Counted from the first letter of the stretch, positions 16,249 through 26,177 are shown. The stretch: DNA of 64,000 nt from Pseudomonas sp. PA27(2017) (GCF_001945445.1 NZ_MSXW01000005.1:1-64000), one strand, 5' to 3'. The notes: generated by a model from the sequence alone, not told the origin. Translations and numbers: made by a program.

Positions 16249-16848
16249 ATGCCAACTTTGCAACGCTTGCTAACCCTCGTCACCCTGTCCGCCCTTATCT
16301 CCGCTTGTGGGCAAAGCGCGCCATCGGAGTCGGAAATTTCCAAAACGCTGGCCGACAGCATTTCCCGCAAAGGCTGCGCCACCTCGACGCTGTTCAAGAG
16401 CTTCCCGATTGCGCCCGACATGGCCAGCAAAAACGGGGCGATCACCCGGCCGTTCGAAACCATCGGTTTCATCGCGCAGGGCGCCGATGGCTACCAGCTC
16501 ACCGAGAAGGGCCAAGCCGAGTACGACGCCGAGCGCTCCGGCTTCTGCTACACGGACAGCTACCAGATCAGCGACATCAAGGTCATCGGCGAAGAGGCCG
16601 AGGGCGACCTGCCGCCGGCGCTCTCCGGTGCCTGGACCGTGAGTTTCACCGTGGCCCCGGCCAGCGTCGATGAGTGGGTCAAAAACCCGGAGATCATCAA
16701 GGCGGCGAGCCGTGCTTCGCTTGAGAAAATTGTCGAACCGCAATCCTTCAACGTGCGCGTGGCCAGGGAGAAGGGTAAGGACGAACTGATCGTCGCCGAC
16801 CCGAGCTTCAGCTTCAGACCGGGCATTCATTTCAACATGGGCTGGTAA
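16249..16848 (+). CDS. putative lipoprotein of unknown function
   Basis: The product (199 residues) has a short hydrophobic signal ending in the lipobox ISAC followed by GQS, so it is probably a membrane-anchored lipoprotein. The mature part shows EISKTLADSISRKGC and a mixed alpha/beta pattern that I cannot assign. AAAGGA lies directly on the ATG; a TTG nine bases downstream has ideal spacing and would give a shorter, equally good signal, so the true start may be 16258. It follows egtD by 118 bases on the same strand and could be read from the same transcript, but nothing links it to ergothioneine. Confidence 0.75.
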   Translation: MPTLQRLLTLVTLSALISACGQSAPSESEISKTLADSISRKGCATSTLFKSFPIAPDMASKNGAITRPFETIGFIAQGADGYQLTEKGQAEYDAERSGFCYTDSYQISDIKVIGEEAEGDLPPALSGAWTVSFTVAPASVDEWVKNPEIIKAASRASLEKIVEPQSFNVRVAREKGKDELIVADPSFSFRPGIHFNMGW

Positions 16849-17018
16849 CGCGGCAATCTTGCCAGCCACGCGTGGGATTAGCGTGGCTTGGCAGCGGGCG
16901 CCGAGGGCATTCGTCAGTGCCGTCGGCGCTGCGCTCGCGGCGAACATTCCGTCGCATCATCGCTTCAGTCTGTGAACCAGTGCTGGCACGCGCGGGTGGA
17001 TGACCTTAGTCTGAGCCC

Positions 17019-17672
17019 ATGACCCACACGCCTCCCAACCTCGAACGATCCGCGCAAGAACGCATCATCGTCGCCGATGATCATCCGGTGTTCCGCGAGG
17101 GGCTGAGCCGCATCGCGCAGCGGGTGTTCCCCCGCGCCTGCATTCTCGAAGCCGGCGACATGGACGAGGTGCTGGCCCTGGCCGTTGCCGGTGTGCCGCC
17201 CAGCCTGTTCATGCTCGACCTGCTGTTCCCCGGGCAATCGCCGGAGGCCATTGGCGCGTTGCGGCAGCGCTTCACGCGCAGCTCCATCGTGATCGTGTCG
17301 ATGGTCGACAACCGTGAGTTGATCGACGAGGTAATGGCGGCCGGTGCCGATGGCTTTATCGGCAAGGCGACGCCGCCCGACGAGATCGCCGAGGCGCTGC
17401 AGGCGGTGCGCGACGGCGATTTCGTGCTGACCCTGGGGCCGGCCGGGGTGCCGGCCTTCGCCGAGGCGCGGCACCTGCTGGAGCAGCTCACGCCGCGGCA
17501 GCAGGAGGTGCTACGCCTGCTGGTGCGCGGCCTGGCCAACAAGGAGATTGCCCGTGAGCTAGATATCTCGCCCTTTACCGTGCGCATCCATGTGTCAGCG
17601 CTGATGCGTACGCTGGATGTGAGCAGCCGCGCGGCTGCAGCGGCGATGGGCGCCAAGGCCGGGCTGCGCTAG
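17019..17672 (+). CDS. LuxR/NarL-type response regulator
   Basis: The 217-residue protein has a receiver domain (acidic pair in [13 protein letters not shown], phosphoacceptor Asp in [19 protein letters not shown] with the conserved Lys) and a C-terminal LuxR-type helix-turn-helix ([27 protein letters not shown] split over the usual four helices). It is convergent with a hybrid sensor kinase whose stop codon is 149 bases away, so the two probably form a pathway, although the kinase also has its own receiver. The inducing signal is unknown. Confidence 0.92.
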   Translation: MTHTPPNLERSAQERIIVADDHPVFREGLSRIAQRVFPRACILEAGDMDEVLALAVAGVPPSLFMLDLLFPGQSPEAIGALRQRFTRSSIVIVSMVDNRELIDEVMAAGADGFIGKATPPDEIAEALQAVRDGDFVLTLGPAGVPAFAEARHLLEQLTPRQQEVLRLLVRGLANKEIARELDISPFTVRIHVSALMRTLDVSSRAAAAAMGAKAGLR

Positions 17673-17817
17673 GCTCTCTACGGAAAGTGCCTGCGCTCGG
17701 TGATGCTGCGTTGAAATGTCTCTCAGAATGCTCATTTACAACACGTAAACTGCGCTTCTTCGAGCCATTTCGCCTTGCCTGACCTTCGCTCGGCAACTTT
17801 CCGTACGGAGCCTAGGC
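17671..17817. repeat. structured hairpin repeat, copy 1
   Basis: The segment between the convergent regulator and kinase genes folds on itself: AGGCTC..TACGGAAAGT at the left pairs with ACTTTCCGTACGGAGCCT at the right, and an inner TTTAC-AACAC-GTAAA hairpin sits at its centre. The flanks of the inner hairpin (TGCTCA, GCGCTTCTTCGAG, TTGCC) are shared with copies at 50545-50686 and 60337-60476. It may act as a two-way terminator here. Confidence 0.7.
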
Positions 17818-17820
17818 CGC

Positions 17821-19449
17821 TTAGGCCACCTGGGCCTTGAGCTTCAGCGCCACCAGCAACGAGCGCAGTTCGGCCGGTTGCACGGGTTTGGAGAGAATCG
17901 GGATCGCGTCGTCGCCCACTGCTTCCTGCACGCGGCGCACGTCGTGGCCGGTCATGATGATGGCCGGTACCTGGCGGGCGGCGAGGGCCCGCACGTGGGC
18001 GATGCAGTCGGCGCCGGAGGCTTCCAGGCCGAGGTCGAAGTCGGTCACCACCAGGTCGATATCTGCCGCCACGTCGGGCAGTGAGGTGTAGGTGTCGACC
18101 ACGCAGCCCCATTTCTTCAGCAGGGTGGCGGTGGCCAGCAGCACGTTGTGGTCATCCTCGATCAGGCATACGCGCAGGCCGTTGAGCATGCTTGGCGCCT
18201 GTGGCCTGGCCGATGGTGCCGCCTGCCGGGCGGGCGCACTGACCAGTTGCAGGCCGTCGATGGCCGCCAGGGTGCCTTTGCCTTCCACCGAGCGGATGCG
18301 CACCTGCAGGTTCATCAGCTTGCCCAGCCGGCGCACGATGGTCAGCCCCAGGCCCATGCCTTCCACGTCGCTGTCGCGGGCCTGCCGCACGCGGTAGAAC
18401 TCCTCGAAGATGTTTTCCAGGTGGGCCTCGGCGATGCCGCGGCCCCTGTCGTAAAGCTCGATGGAGAGATGCGCACCGCGTTGACGGCAGCCGATCAGCA
18501 TGGGCTGGCCGGGGGCGTACTTGAGGGCGTTGGAGAGCAGGTTCTGCAGCATGGTGGTCAGCAGGCCCTGATCGGCCTGCACATGCACGTCCGGGCAGTG
18601 CAGGCGGATCTCCACACCGGCCCAGCGCGCCGCCTCAAGGTTCTGCTGGATCAGCTGGCGCAGCAGGCCTTGTAGGGGCAGGGGCTCCATGTGCGCGACG
18701 ACCTTGCCGCTGTCCAGCGAGTACATGTCCAGAATCGTACGGAACAGCCGGGCAACGCTGTTCAGGGACTTGTCGATGTTCTCCACCAGACGGTGCTGCT
18801 CGCCGTCCAGGCGGCTGTCGCGCAGGCAGGCGGTGAACAGGCTGATGGAGTGGATGGGCTGGCGCAGGTCGTGGCTGGCCTGGGCGAGGAATTGCGACTT
18901 GGCGCGGTTGGCGGCCTGCTCGGCCTCGGCCGCCAGGCGCGAGCGCTTGAGCAGAGCGTGCATGTAGGCCGGCACCATCAGGGTGGTGAGCAGCAAGGTG
19001 ACGATCAGGTAAGGCTGCGACTGCCAGTAGGCCGAGATGCTGGCAATGATCAGCAGCGACAGGGTGGCCAGCACGGTTGCCAGCAGCAGGTAGCTGGAGC
19101 CGTAGCGCAGGCCGTAGCCCACGGTGACCCAGATCAGGATGGCGTACACCGGCAGCATCGGTTCGCCGCCGATAGCGATCGTCAGGGTGATGCAGGTGTA
19201 GTCGCTGAGCATGGTCAGCACACGGCGCACCGGGTGGTTTCCGGGGCGCCGGCGGATGTCGATCCACAGGGCCAGGGACGCGGCCAGGAAGAGGAACTCG
19301 AGCAGCAGGATCCAACCGGCCAGCGCGGGGTCTATGGCCGAGCGCAGGTGCATCAGCAGGGTGTAGCCGATGGCGATCGGCGCGATGATCAGGCGCACCA
19401 CCGCCTGGGCGCGTTCGACATCGTATTGTGGAGATGCGGTGGCCAGCAT
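17821..19449 (-). CDS. membrane hybrid sensor histidine kinase with C-terminal receiver
   Basis: The 542-residue protein begins with about six membrane helices in residues 20-175, then a dimerisation/phosphoacceptor block QASHDLRQPIHSIS, an ATPase domain with N box NLLSNALKYA and G box GMGLGLTIVRR, and a receiver domain (CLIEDDHNVL, phosphoacceptor in VVTDFDLG, ILSKPVQ). The start was set at the ATG preceded by CAGGGAA; a longer frame lacks a site. It resembles multi-membrane kinases in which the sensor is embedded in the bilayer. The convergent LuxR-type regulator is the likely output partner. Confidence 0.9.
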   Translation of the reverse strand: MLATASPQYDVERAQAVVRLIIAPIAIGYTLLMHLRSAIDPALAGWILLLEFLFLAASLALWIDIRRRPGNHPVRRVLTMLSDYTCITLTIAIGGEPMLPVYAILIWVTVGYGLRYGSSYLLLATVLATLSLLIIASISAYWQSQPYLIVTLLLTTLMVPAYMHALLKRSRLAAEAEQAANRAKSQFLAQASHDLRQPIHSISLFTACLRDSRLDGEQHRLVENIDKSLNSVARLFRTILDMYSLDSGKVVAHMEPLPLQGLLRQLIQQNLEAARWAGVEIRLHCPDVHVQADQGLLTTMLQNLLSNALKYAPGQPMLIGCRQRGAHLSIELYDRGRGIAEAHLENIFEEFYRVRQARDSDVEGMGLGLTIVRRLGKLMNLQVRIRSVEGKGTLAAIDGLQLVSAPARQAAPSARPQAPSMLNGLRVCLIEDDHNVLLATATLLKKWGCVVDTYTSLPDVAADIDLVVTDFDLGLEASGADCIAHVRALAARQVPAIIMTGHDVRRVQEAVGDDAIPILSKPVQPAELRSLLVALKLKAQVA

Positions 19450-19638
19450 GACGGTTTCCCTGTGCGCTAACGCGGATATCCGCCCACCATAGGCCGCCGC
19501 CGCTCGGTGGTGCAAGGCGCGCGTGGGGTACAAAGTGCCTCTAGCACACCCGTACTATTCCGCCGCGCAGGCACGCTTCCTAGAATCCCCGCCATCGCTT
19601 CGGCACCAGGCCGGAGCCCAGTGATCGAGGGAACAGAC

Positions 19639-20022
19639 ATGAGTATCAAAGGAACGCTTGGGGCTCTGCTTTTTGTCCCGGTACTGGCCACACTCGCCGG
19701 GTGCCTGCCGCAGAACACGCAAAGCCAGGGGCTGCACAGCTCCCAGGTGGCCAATGGCGCCGCACCGTGCACGCCGAGCACCTCCGACAGCCTGATCTCC
19801 ACGGGCCGCAGCCTGCTGAGCATCGCCAACTCCGTGCTGGAAACCCAGCAGAGCATGCAGGGCAACTCCACGACCTATGCCCAGCGTATGGATGCCGCCG
19901 AGAAGGCTCAGCGCGTCAATCAGGGCAACGACGTGCTCAACAACGTCGAAAGCATGACCGCCGGCCTGGGCGCAGGTTCGCCTTGCACCGCGGCAGTTGC
20001 ACCGGCCGCGGCATCGCGTTGA
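19639..20022 (+). CDS. small putative lipoprotein
   Basis: The 127-residue product starts MSIKGTLGALLF and has the lipobox LAGC at about residue 20, so it is a predicted lipoprotein. The mature part is polar, rich in Ser, Gln and Asn, with a helical LISTGRSLLSIANSVLETQ stretch and two further Cys (one near APCTP, one near GSPCTA) that might form a disulfide. GAGGG precedes the start. The longer open frame upstream has no ribosome site. I do not recognise a family. Confidence 0.75.
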   Translation: MSIKGTLGALLFVPVLATLAGCLPQNTQSQGLHSSQVANGAAPCTPSTSDSLISTGRSLLSIANSVLETQQSMQGNSTTYAQRMDAAEKAQRVNQGNDVLNNVESMTAGLGAGSPCTAAVAPAAASR

Positions 20023-20070
20023 TGGAAGCGGCCTAGCCGCGCAACCCCGTTGGAAAGACCCGCCGAAGAA

Positions 20071-20094
20071 GCCGCGCCATTGCGCGGTTTTTTC
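20071..20094 (+). terminator. terminator after the small lipoprotein gene
   Basis: The stem CCGCGC/GCGCGG with loop CATT is followed by six T. Confidence 0.8.
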
Positions 20095-20102
20095 GTTGCG
20101 GC

Positions 20103-20172
20103 CGACATTCGCCCCGGGTCGGGGCTCCTACGCGATAGTGGGTGTCGTATTTGCTTTTGTGGGAGCGGCGCA
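20103..20172. repeat. REP-type inverted pair
   Basis: ATTCGCCCCGGGTCGGGGCTCC and, about 50 bases on, TGTGGGAGCGGCGC are halves of the REP family also seen at 1-403 and 27964-28251. Confidence 0.55.
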
Positions 20173-20193
20173 AGCACATTTTCCCGCAGGCAT

Positions 20194-20218
20194 AAAAAAG
20201 CCCGGCATCAGCCGGGCT
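20194..20218 (-). terminator. terminator of glyA
   Basis: On the minus strand the stem AGCCCGGC/GCCGGGCT with loop TGAT is followed by a T-run. Confidence 0.85.
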
Positions 20219-20238
20219 CCTCATTGCTGCGCTGACGC

Positions 20239-21492
20239 TTACTTGCCGTAGACCGGCAGCTTGGCGCAGATGGCCTTGACCTTCTCGCGAACGGCGTCGA
20301 TCACCGCTTCGTTGTTCAGGTCGGCGAGGATGTCGCAGATCCAGCCGGCCAGTTCGCGGCACTCGGTTTCCTTGAAACCGCGGGTGGTGACGGCCGGGGT
20401 GCCGAAACGCAGGCCCGAGGTGACGAACGGCGAGCGCGGGTCGTTCGGGACCGAGTTCTTGTTGACGGTGATGTAGGCCTTGCCCAGAGCAGCGTCGGCG
20501 TCCTTACCGGAGATTTCCTGCTTGATCAGCGAGAGCAGGAACAGGTGGTTCTGGGTACCGCCGGAAACCACATCGAAGCCGCGCTCGATGAACACTTCGG
20601 CCATGGCCTGGGCGTTCTTCACCACTTGCTGCTGGTAAGCCTTGAACTCGGGCTGCAGGGCTTCCTTGAAGCAGATTGCCTTGGCGGCGATGACGTGCTC
20701 CAGCGGGCCGCCCTGGGCACCCGGGAAAACGGCGGAGTTCAGCTTCTTCTCGATGTCGGCGTTGGCGCGGGCGAGGATCAGGCCGCCACGCGGGCCGCGC
20801 AGGGTCTTGTGGGTGGTGGTGGTGACCACGTCGGCGAACGGCACCGGGTTGGGGTACACGCCAGCGGCAACCAGGCCGGCCACGTGGGCCATGTCGACGA
20901 ACAGGTAAGCACCAACCTTGTCGGCGATGGCGCGGAAGCGCGGGAAGTCCAGCACCTGGGAATAGGCGGAGAAACCGGCGACGATCATCTTCGGCTTGTG
21001 CTCGACGGCCAGGCGCTCGACTTCGTCGTAGTCGATCAGGCCGTTGGCGTCGATGCCGTACTGGATGGCGTTGTACAGCTTGCCGGAGGAGGAAACGCTG
21101 GCGCCGTGGGTCAGGTGGCCGCCGTGGGCCAGGCTCATGCCCAGGATGGTGTCACCGGCGCTCAGCAGGGCCAGGTAGACGGCGGCGTTGGCTTGCGAAC
21201 CGGCGTGTGGCTGAACGTTGGCGTAATCGGCGCCGAACAGTTCCTTGGCGCGGTCGATGGCCAGTTGCTCGACCACGTCGACGTACTCGCAGCCACCGTA
21301 GTAGCGCTTGCCCGGGTAGCCTTCGGCGTATTTGTTGGTCAGCACGCTGCCTTGAGCTTCCATCACCGCTGGGCTGGTGTAGTTTTCCGAGGCGATCAGC
21401 TCGATGTGCTCTTCCTGGCGCAGAGCTTCTTGCTGCATGGCTTCGAAGAGCTCGGCGTCGTACTTGGCAATGGTCAAATCACGGCTGAACAT
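20239..21492 (-). CDS. glyA: serine hydroxymethyltransferase
   Basis: GlyA interconverts serine plus tetrahydrofolate with glycine plus 5,10-methylene-tetrahydrofolate, using pyridoxal phosphate. The 417-residue protein is full length and carries [27 protein letters not shown], the HGGHLTHG block and [15 protein letters not shown] with the PLP lysine, in the expected order. The gene stands alone with its own terminator, downstream of morA on the same strand, an arrangement also found for glyA3 and morA in P. aeruginosa as I recall. Other glyA copies are usual in the genus. Confidence 0.97.
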   Translation of the reverse strand: MFSRDLTIAKYDAELFEAMQQEALRQEEHIELIASENYTSPAVMEAQGSVLTNKYAEGYPGKRYYGGCEYVDVVEQLAIDRAKELFGADYANVQPHAGSQANAAVYLALLSAGDTILGMSLAHGGHLTHGASVSSSGKLYNAIQYGIDANGLIDYDEVERLAVEHKPKMIVAGFSAYSQVLDFPRFRAIADKVGAYLFVDMAHVAGLVAAGVYPNPVPFADVVTTTTHKTLRGPRGGLILARANADIEKKLNSAVFPGAQGGPLEHVIAAKAICFKEALQPEFKAYQQQVVKNAQAMAEVFIERGFDVVSGGTQNHLFLLSLIKQEISGKDADAALGKAYITVNKNSVPNDPRSPFVTSGLRFGTPAVTTRGFKETECRELAGWICDILADLNNEAVIDAVREKVKAICAKLPVYGK

Positions 21493-21614
21493 GGCAATCC
21501 CCTGAAAGTCAGCTGGGCGGAAGAAATAGGGTGCGGATTCTACCGCATCCGAGCTGGCCAGGCATATGAAGCGTGATCATGACCGGGACAAGTGGCGCTC
21601 AAGACGCGCCGCGC

Positions 21615-24600
21615 TTACTCGAGCATGAACAGGCTGCGCCCGCAGAACTGCGCCTCGAAGCGATGGGCGGGCATCGGCCGGCCCAGCAGGTAGCCCTGCA
21701 CCTCGTCGCAGTCGTGGGTGCGCAGGAAGTCGAGCTGTTCCTGGGTTTCAACGCCCTCGGCGATCACCGACATGTTCAGGCTGTGGGCCATGGCGATGAT
21801 GGCGCGGGCGATCTGCCCGTCCTGCTCGCCCTGGGGCAGGCCGTCGACGAAGCTGCGGTCGATCTTCAGCACGTCGATGGGGAACTGCTTGAGGTAGTTG
21901 AGCGACGAGTAGCCGGTGCCGAAGTCGTCGATGGCGATGCACAGGCCCAGGTTCTTGAGGTCCGTGAGGGTCTGTAGCGCGGCGCCGACGTCCTGCATGA
22001 GGATGCTTTCGGTCAGCTCCAGCTCCAGGCACGCAGCCGGGATGCGGCTGTCGATCAGGATGCGTTCGATGCGCTGGCGCAGGTCGCCGTCGCTGAACTG
22101 ACGGGCCGAGAGGTTCACCGACACCTTGGGCACGCGGATCTTGTTGTGGTGCCAGATGTTCAACTGGCGGCAGGCCTCGGCCAGCACCCAGTCGCCGACC
22201 TGCACCACCAGGCCGAGTTCTTCGAGCACCGGGATGAACGCATCGGGCGCCACCAGGCCGCGCTTGGGATGTTGCCAGCGCAGCAGCGCCTCGACGCCGG
22301 TCAGGCGCTTGCCGTTGCCGGAGAACTGCGGCTGGTAGTGGAGCAGGAATTGGCCCTGTTCCAGCGCGTGGCGCAGGTCGCCTTCGAGCTCCAGGCGCTC
22401 CAGGGCGCTGGCGTTCATATCCGCCTGGTAGAACTGGAAGTTGTTCTTGCCGCGCTCCTTGGCGTGGTACATGGCGGTGTCGGCGTTCTTCATCAGCTGG
22501 CTCGGCTCGTTGCCGTCCTGCGGGCCGAGGGCGATGCCGATGCTGGCGGTGACGAAGAACTCGCGGCCTTCGAGCACGAAGGCCTGGGCCAGGCTGGCGA
22601 GAATCTGCTCGGCGACGTGGATGGCGCGGTGCAGGGCCGCATCGCGGCTGGCGCTGGAGTGCAGCAGCAGGGTGAACTCGTCGCCGCCCATGCGCGCCAC
22701 GGTGTCGTCTTCGCCCACGCAGGCGGCCAGGCGCACGGCCACGTCCTTGAGCATGCGGTCGCCAGCGGCGTGGCCGAGGGAATCGTTGATCGGCTTGAAG
22801 CGGTCGAGGTCGAGGAACATCAGCACCACCCACTCGCGGTGCCGCTCGGCGTGCTGCAGGGCGGTGTGCAGGCGGTCCTGGAACAATGTGCGGTTAGGCA
22901 ACTGGGTCAGGGCGTCGTAGTAGGCCAGGCGATGGATGCGCTGCTCGCTGGCCTTGCGCTCGCTGATGTCGCTGAAAAAGCACACGTAGCTGACCAGGTC
23001 GCCTTCCTCGTCGTGCACGGCGGTAATGCCGACCCACGCCGGGAAGTTTTCGCCGTCGCGGCGCTTGAGCCAGATTTCGCCTTCCCAGGTGCCGCGCTGG
23101 TGCAACTGGTTGAGCACGTAATGCAGGTGCGTGCTCTGCTGGCTGTCGGCGGTGAGCATGCCTGGCAATTGGTCGAGCACCTGCTCGGCGCTGTAGCCGC
23201 TGACCCGGCTGAAGGCATTGTTGACCTGCACTATGTAGCCCGCCGGGTCGGTTACCAGGATCGCCGCCGTGGAGTGCTCGAACACCGTGGCGGCCATGCG
23301 CAGGTCCTTCTCGGCACGGCGCTGCTGGGCCACGTCGCGGCCCACGCCGAGCAGGCCTTCGAACTTGCCGTTGTCGTCCCACATCGGCACCAGGCGCAGT
23401 TCTACGGGAATCTTGCGGCCGTCGGCACGCAGGAAGTCGAGGATGAACAGCTGCGGGGTGAGGGTCTGGCGCAGCTCGTGCATTTGTTGGTGCACGCCGA
23501 GGGCGCCACGGATGCGTTCGAGCAGGGTGTACACCGCGGCGAGTTGCTGTGGGTTGGTGGCCAGGCTGCCGAAGCCATGGGCCTGCACCCAGGCCGGCGG
23601 ATAGCCCAGCACGGTCTGCACCGAGGGGCTGACGTAGTTGAGGTTCAACTGGCTGTCGGTGGAGAAGATCACATCGCTGATGCTTTCGGCGAGCATGCGG
23701 TAGCGGTGCTCGTTCTCGCGCAGCGATTCGTTGCGGGCGATCTGCTCGGTGATATCCCTGGCCACGCTGATCAGGCGGCTCACCCAGCCATTGGCGTCGC
23801 GCGCCAGGGCCTGCTCGGTGATGCTGAACCAGCGCCAGGAGCCGTCACGATGACGCACGCGTAGCTGCGACTCGAGCAGCACGCCGTTGCCCAGCACGCG
23901 CTGCTGGTTGCGCACGCGCTGGTGCAGGTCGTGGTCGTCGGGGTGGACGATCAGCTTCCACCAGTCGTCGCCCTTGCCGCGTACGGAATTGTCGTCATAG
24001 CCCAGGCGGCTGGCGAAGTCGTGGTTGCTGAACAGCAGCGTGCGGGTGGGCAGGTCGGTGACGTACAGGGTGTCCGGCACCGCACGCACCACCTCGGACC
24101 AGAAACGCTCGCGTTCGACCAGCGACAGCTCCATGCGCTTGCGGCTGGTGATATCGCTGATGCTCAGGGCGACCGCGTGCAGGTCCTCGGGGCTTTCCGG
24201 CAGGCGCATCACCAGCCACAGGTGGCGGGTGATGCCGTTGGCGCCTTCGATGTGGCTTTCCAGTTCCAGGTGGCCGCCGCCATCGAGCAGGGCCGCGCTG
24301 AGCTGGGCGCGGAAGCCGTCGGCGCGCACCGCGCCGCGGTCGATCAGCTGCTCCCAGGCCTGTTCGGTGGTGCTCACGCCGAGCAAGCGCAGGGCGATCT
24401 GGTTGGTTTCGGTGAAGCGCATGTGCTGCAGCAGCTCACCATGGCGCTGCGGGTTGGCGTCCAGCCAGGGTTTCAGTTCGGCGCCGCTGTTCAGGCCCTG
24501 CTCGCGCAGGAAGTGATAGAGGCTGGCCAGGTCGAGCACGCACAGTGCCGTGCCGGTGCCGTCGAAGATGTCCTGGTAGCGGCGACGGGTTTCCTGCAGC

Positions 24601-25835
24601 ACGCGGGTGGCCTGCTGCTGCTCGGTGACGTCGCGCAGCACCCAGACGAAACCCAGCTGGCGGGAGGCGTCGCGCAGGTCGCTGCGGGTGATGGTGAACA
24701 GGCGGGTCTGGCCATTCTGGCGGATTTCCACCACGTCCGGGCCCTGGTCGCTGTGAAAGGCCGTGGCGTGCAGCAGCAGCGGGTCGAGGCCTGGCAGCAG
24801 TTCGAGCAGGTGCCACTGGCGGGCGTGCTGGGTGGTCAGGCCGAACATCGCTTCGGCCTGGGGGTTGAGGTAGGTCAGGCGGCCGGTCGCGTCGGTGACC
24901 AGCACCCGCTCCTCGATGGCGCTCAAGGCGCTGGCGGCCTGATGCAGCGAACGCCGCGAGGCGGCGTTGAGGGCGTGCAACTGACCCTGTTCACGCACCA
25001 GGCGGTAAAGGGCGAACAGGGTGAGCAGGCTGCACAGGGTGAACAGCAGGATCTTGCCGAGCATCTCCGGCAGCACCTGGGCCTGCACCTTGCTTTCATC
25101 GAGCATCGCGCGCAGTTGCCAGTCGGAGCCCGGCAGGTCCTGCAGCACGATGGTCTGCGCCTGGTTGGCCGCGGTGACCGACGGGTAATTGCGCTCCTCG
25201 GCGCTGACGCCGCGCGAGTCGGCGATCACCCGCTGGTTGGTGGCGTCCTCGAGTTGCCAGGAAACGTCTTGCTGGGGCGCCTTGAGCAGCCAGCCGCCAA
25301 GGGCGCTGGCATCGAGTTGCAGCGCCCAGTAGCCGTCGTCGACGCGCAGCAGCAGGTCGAGATGGCCGCCATCGATCGGGTCGAATACGTAGTAATAGCT
25401 GTGCTTGCTGCTGCGGCCGATCAACTCGGCGAGCAGCGCCTGTTCGGCCTGTGCCAGGCTGCTGCCCGGCCGCGGCTGCCCGCTGGCATCCAGATGGGCG
25501 AGGTCCCGCAGGGTCGGGAAAACCACGCGCAGGTTGTCCAGGTAGCGTTGCTGCTGGTCGACGGAATCCAGCGGCTCGCGGGTGGCGTGCAGCACCGCTG
25601 AGCCGGCGTTGGCCATCGAGGCCATGCTCAGGCTCAGTTGCTTGGCCAGTTGTTCGCTGACCGCCAGGTTGAGAGCGCGCTGGTCGTCCTTCAGCTGGCG
25701 GAACTCGAATTGCAGTTGCCAGAACAGCAGCACCAGCAACCCGAGTACCAGCACGACCAGCGCGCCCTTGAGGGAACGACGCATGGGAATGATCGTGGTA
25801 TCGCGCTGAGGGCGAATGGTTTCGGCGGCTGACAC
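21615..25835 (-). CDS. morA: MorA-like multi-PAS GGDEF-EAL membrane protein
   Basis: This 1406-residue protein is predicted to make and/or degrade cyclic di-GMP and in pseudomonads MorA controls flagellar timing and biofilm formation. A helix at about 22-42 is followed by a periplasmic region, a second helix near 275-295, then several PAS/PAC segments, a GGDEF domain (intact MGGDEF) and an EAL domain with full catalytic set (EALLRW, SVNLSARQ, ELTES, DDFGTGYSSL, KIDRSF, AEGVET). The residues five before GGDEF read GEDD, so the RxxD inhibitory site is missing. Length and domain order match MorA, and glyA lies next to it as in P. aeruginosa (from memory). The start lacks a strong ribosome site. 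Confidence 0.9.
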   Translation of the reverse strand: MSAAETIRPQRDTTIIPMRRSLKGALVVLVLGLLVLLFWQLQFEFRQLKDDQRALNLAVSEQLAKQLSLSMASMANAGSAVLHATREPLDSVDQQQRYLDNLRVVFPTLRDLAHLDASGQPRPGSSLAQAEQALLAELIGRSSKHSYYYVFDPIDGGHLDLLLRVDDGYWALQLDASALGGWLLKAPQQDVSWQLEDATNQRVIADSRGVSAEERNYPSVTAANQAQTIVLQDLPGSDWQLRAMLDESKVQAQVLPEMLGKILLFTLCSLLTLFALYRLVREQGQLHALNAASRRSLHQAASALSAIEERVLVTDATGRLTYLNPQAEAMFGLTTQHARQWHLLELLPGLDPLLLHATAFHSDQGPDVVEIRQNGQTRLFTITRSDLRDASRQLGFVWVLRDVTEQQQATRVLQETRRRYQDIFDGTGTALCVLDLASLYHFLREQGLNSGAELKPWLDANPQRHGELLQHMRFTETNQIALRLLGVSTTEQAWEQLIDRGAVRADGFRAQLSAALLDGGGHLELESHIEGANGITRHLWLVMRLPESPEDLHAVALSISDITSRKRMELSLVERERFWSEVVRAVPDTLYVTDLPTRTLLFSNHDFASRLGYDDNSVRGKGDDWWKLIVHPDDHDLHQRVRNQQRVLGNGVLLESQLRVRHRDGSWRWFSITEQALARDANGWVSRLISVARDITEQIARNESLRENEHRYRMLAESISDVIFSTDSQLNLNYVSPSVQTVLGYPPAWVQAHGFGSLATNPQQLAAVYTLLERIRGALGVHQQMHELRQTLTPQLFILDFLRADGRKIPVELRLVPMWDDNGKFEGLLGVGRDVAQQRRAEKDLRMAATVFEHSTAAILVTDPAGYIVQVNNAFSRVSGYSAEQVLDQLPGMLTADSQQSTHLHYVLNQLHQRGTWEGEIWLKRRDGENFPAWVGITAVHDEEGDLVSYVCFFSDISERKASEQRIHRLAYYDALTQLPNRTLFQDRLHTALQHAERHREWVVLMFLDLDRFKPINDSLGHAAGDRMLKDVAVRLAACVGEDDTVARMGGDEFTLLLHSSASRDAALHRAIHVAEQILASLAQAFVLEGREFFVTASIGIALGPQDGNEPSQLMKNADTAMYHAKERGKNNFQFYQADMNASALERLELEGDLRHALEQGQFLLHYQPQFSGNGKRLTGVEALLRWQHPKRGLVAPDAFIPVLEELGLVVQVGDWVLAEACRQLNIWHHNKIRVPKVSVNLSARQFSDGDLRQRIERILIDSRIPAACLELELTESILMQDVGAALQTLTDLKNLGLCIAIDDFGTGYSSLNYLKQFPIDVLKIDRSFVDGLPQGEQDGQIARAIIAMAHSLNMSVIAEGVETQEQLDFLRTHDCDEVQGYLLGRPMPAHRFEAQFCGRSLFMLE

Positions 25836-26177
25836 GTGATGACGTCCTGCAACGGCGGGGTCGAGTAGGCAGGTGGCGCTGCGATGAAAGAGTGTTCAGG
25901 GCGTCCGCTTCCCAGGGCGGCTAGCATGCCACAAATGTGGCGAAGTGCCAGCCCAGGCGACGAATGTCATGCGTCGCCGGCTCTTCCTAGTCGCGGGCAG
26001 ATCGCCGAAAATGCCCGGTCACCGCTGTACCGTCATCCGGGCAGGTCATCTCTATTATGTCCGGGCGTGCGGTACGGCCTGGCGCGCCAACTGGCGCGGC
26101 ATTTATCCGTTTGCGTGAGGCGGCGTCTTGGCATAGGGTGCGCGCCATCGTCGCCATTTATTAGTGAGGTCTGAATT
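25836..26177. other. gene-free divergent region between morA and ettA
   Basis: The 342 bases hold leaders for two divergent genes. I see a small hairpin (GCCACA-AA-TGTGGC at 25928-25941) and a GGCGCGCC palindrome near 26080, but no clear gene, repeat or confident promoter. Confidence 0.5.

Noticed and set aside
21900..25601. Long plus-strand frames opposite morA (for example 22146-23864 and 23922-25601)
   Set aside because: They mirror the codon pattern of a well-supported gene on the other strand and have no recognisable domains; high GC content creates such frames.
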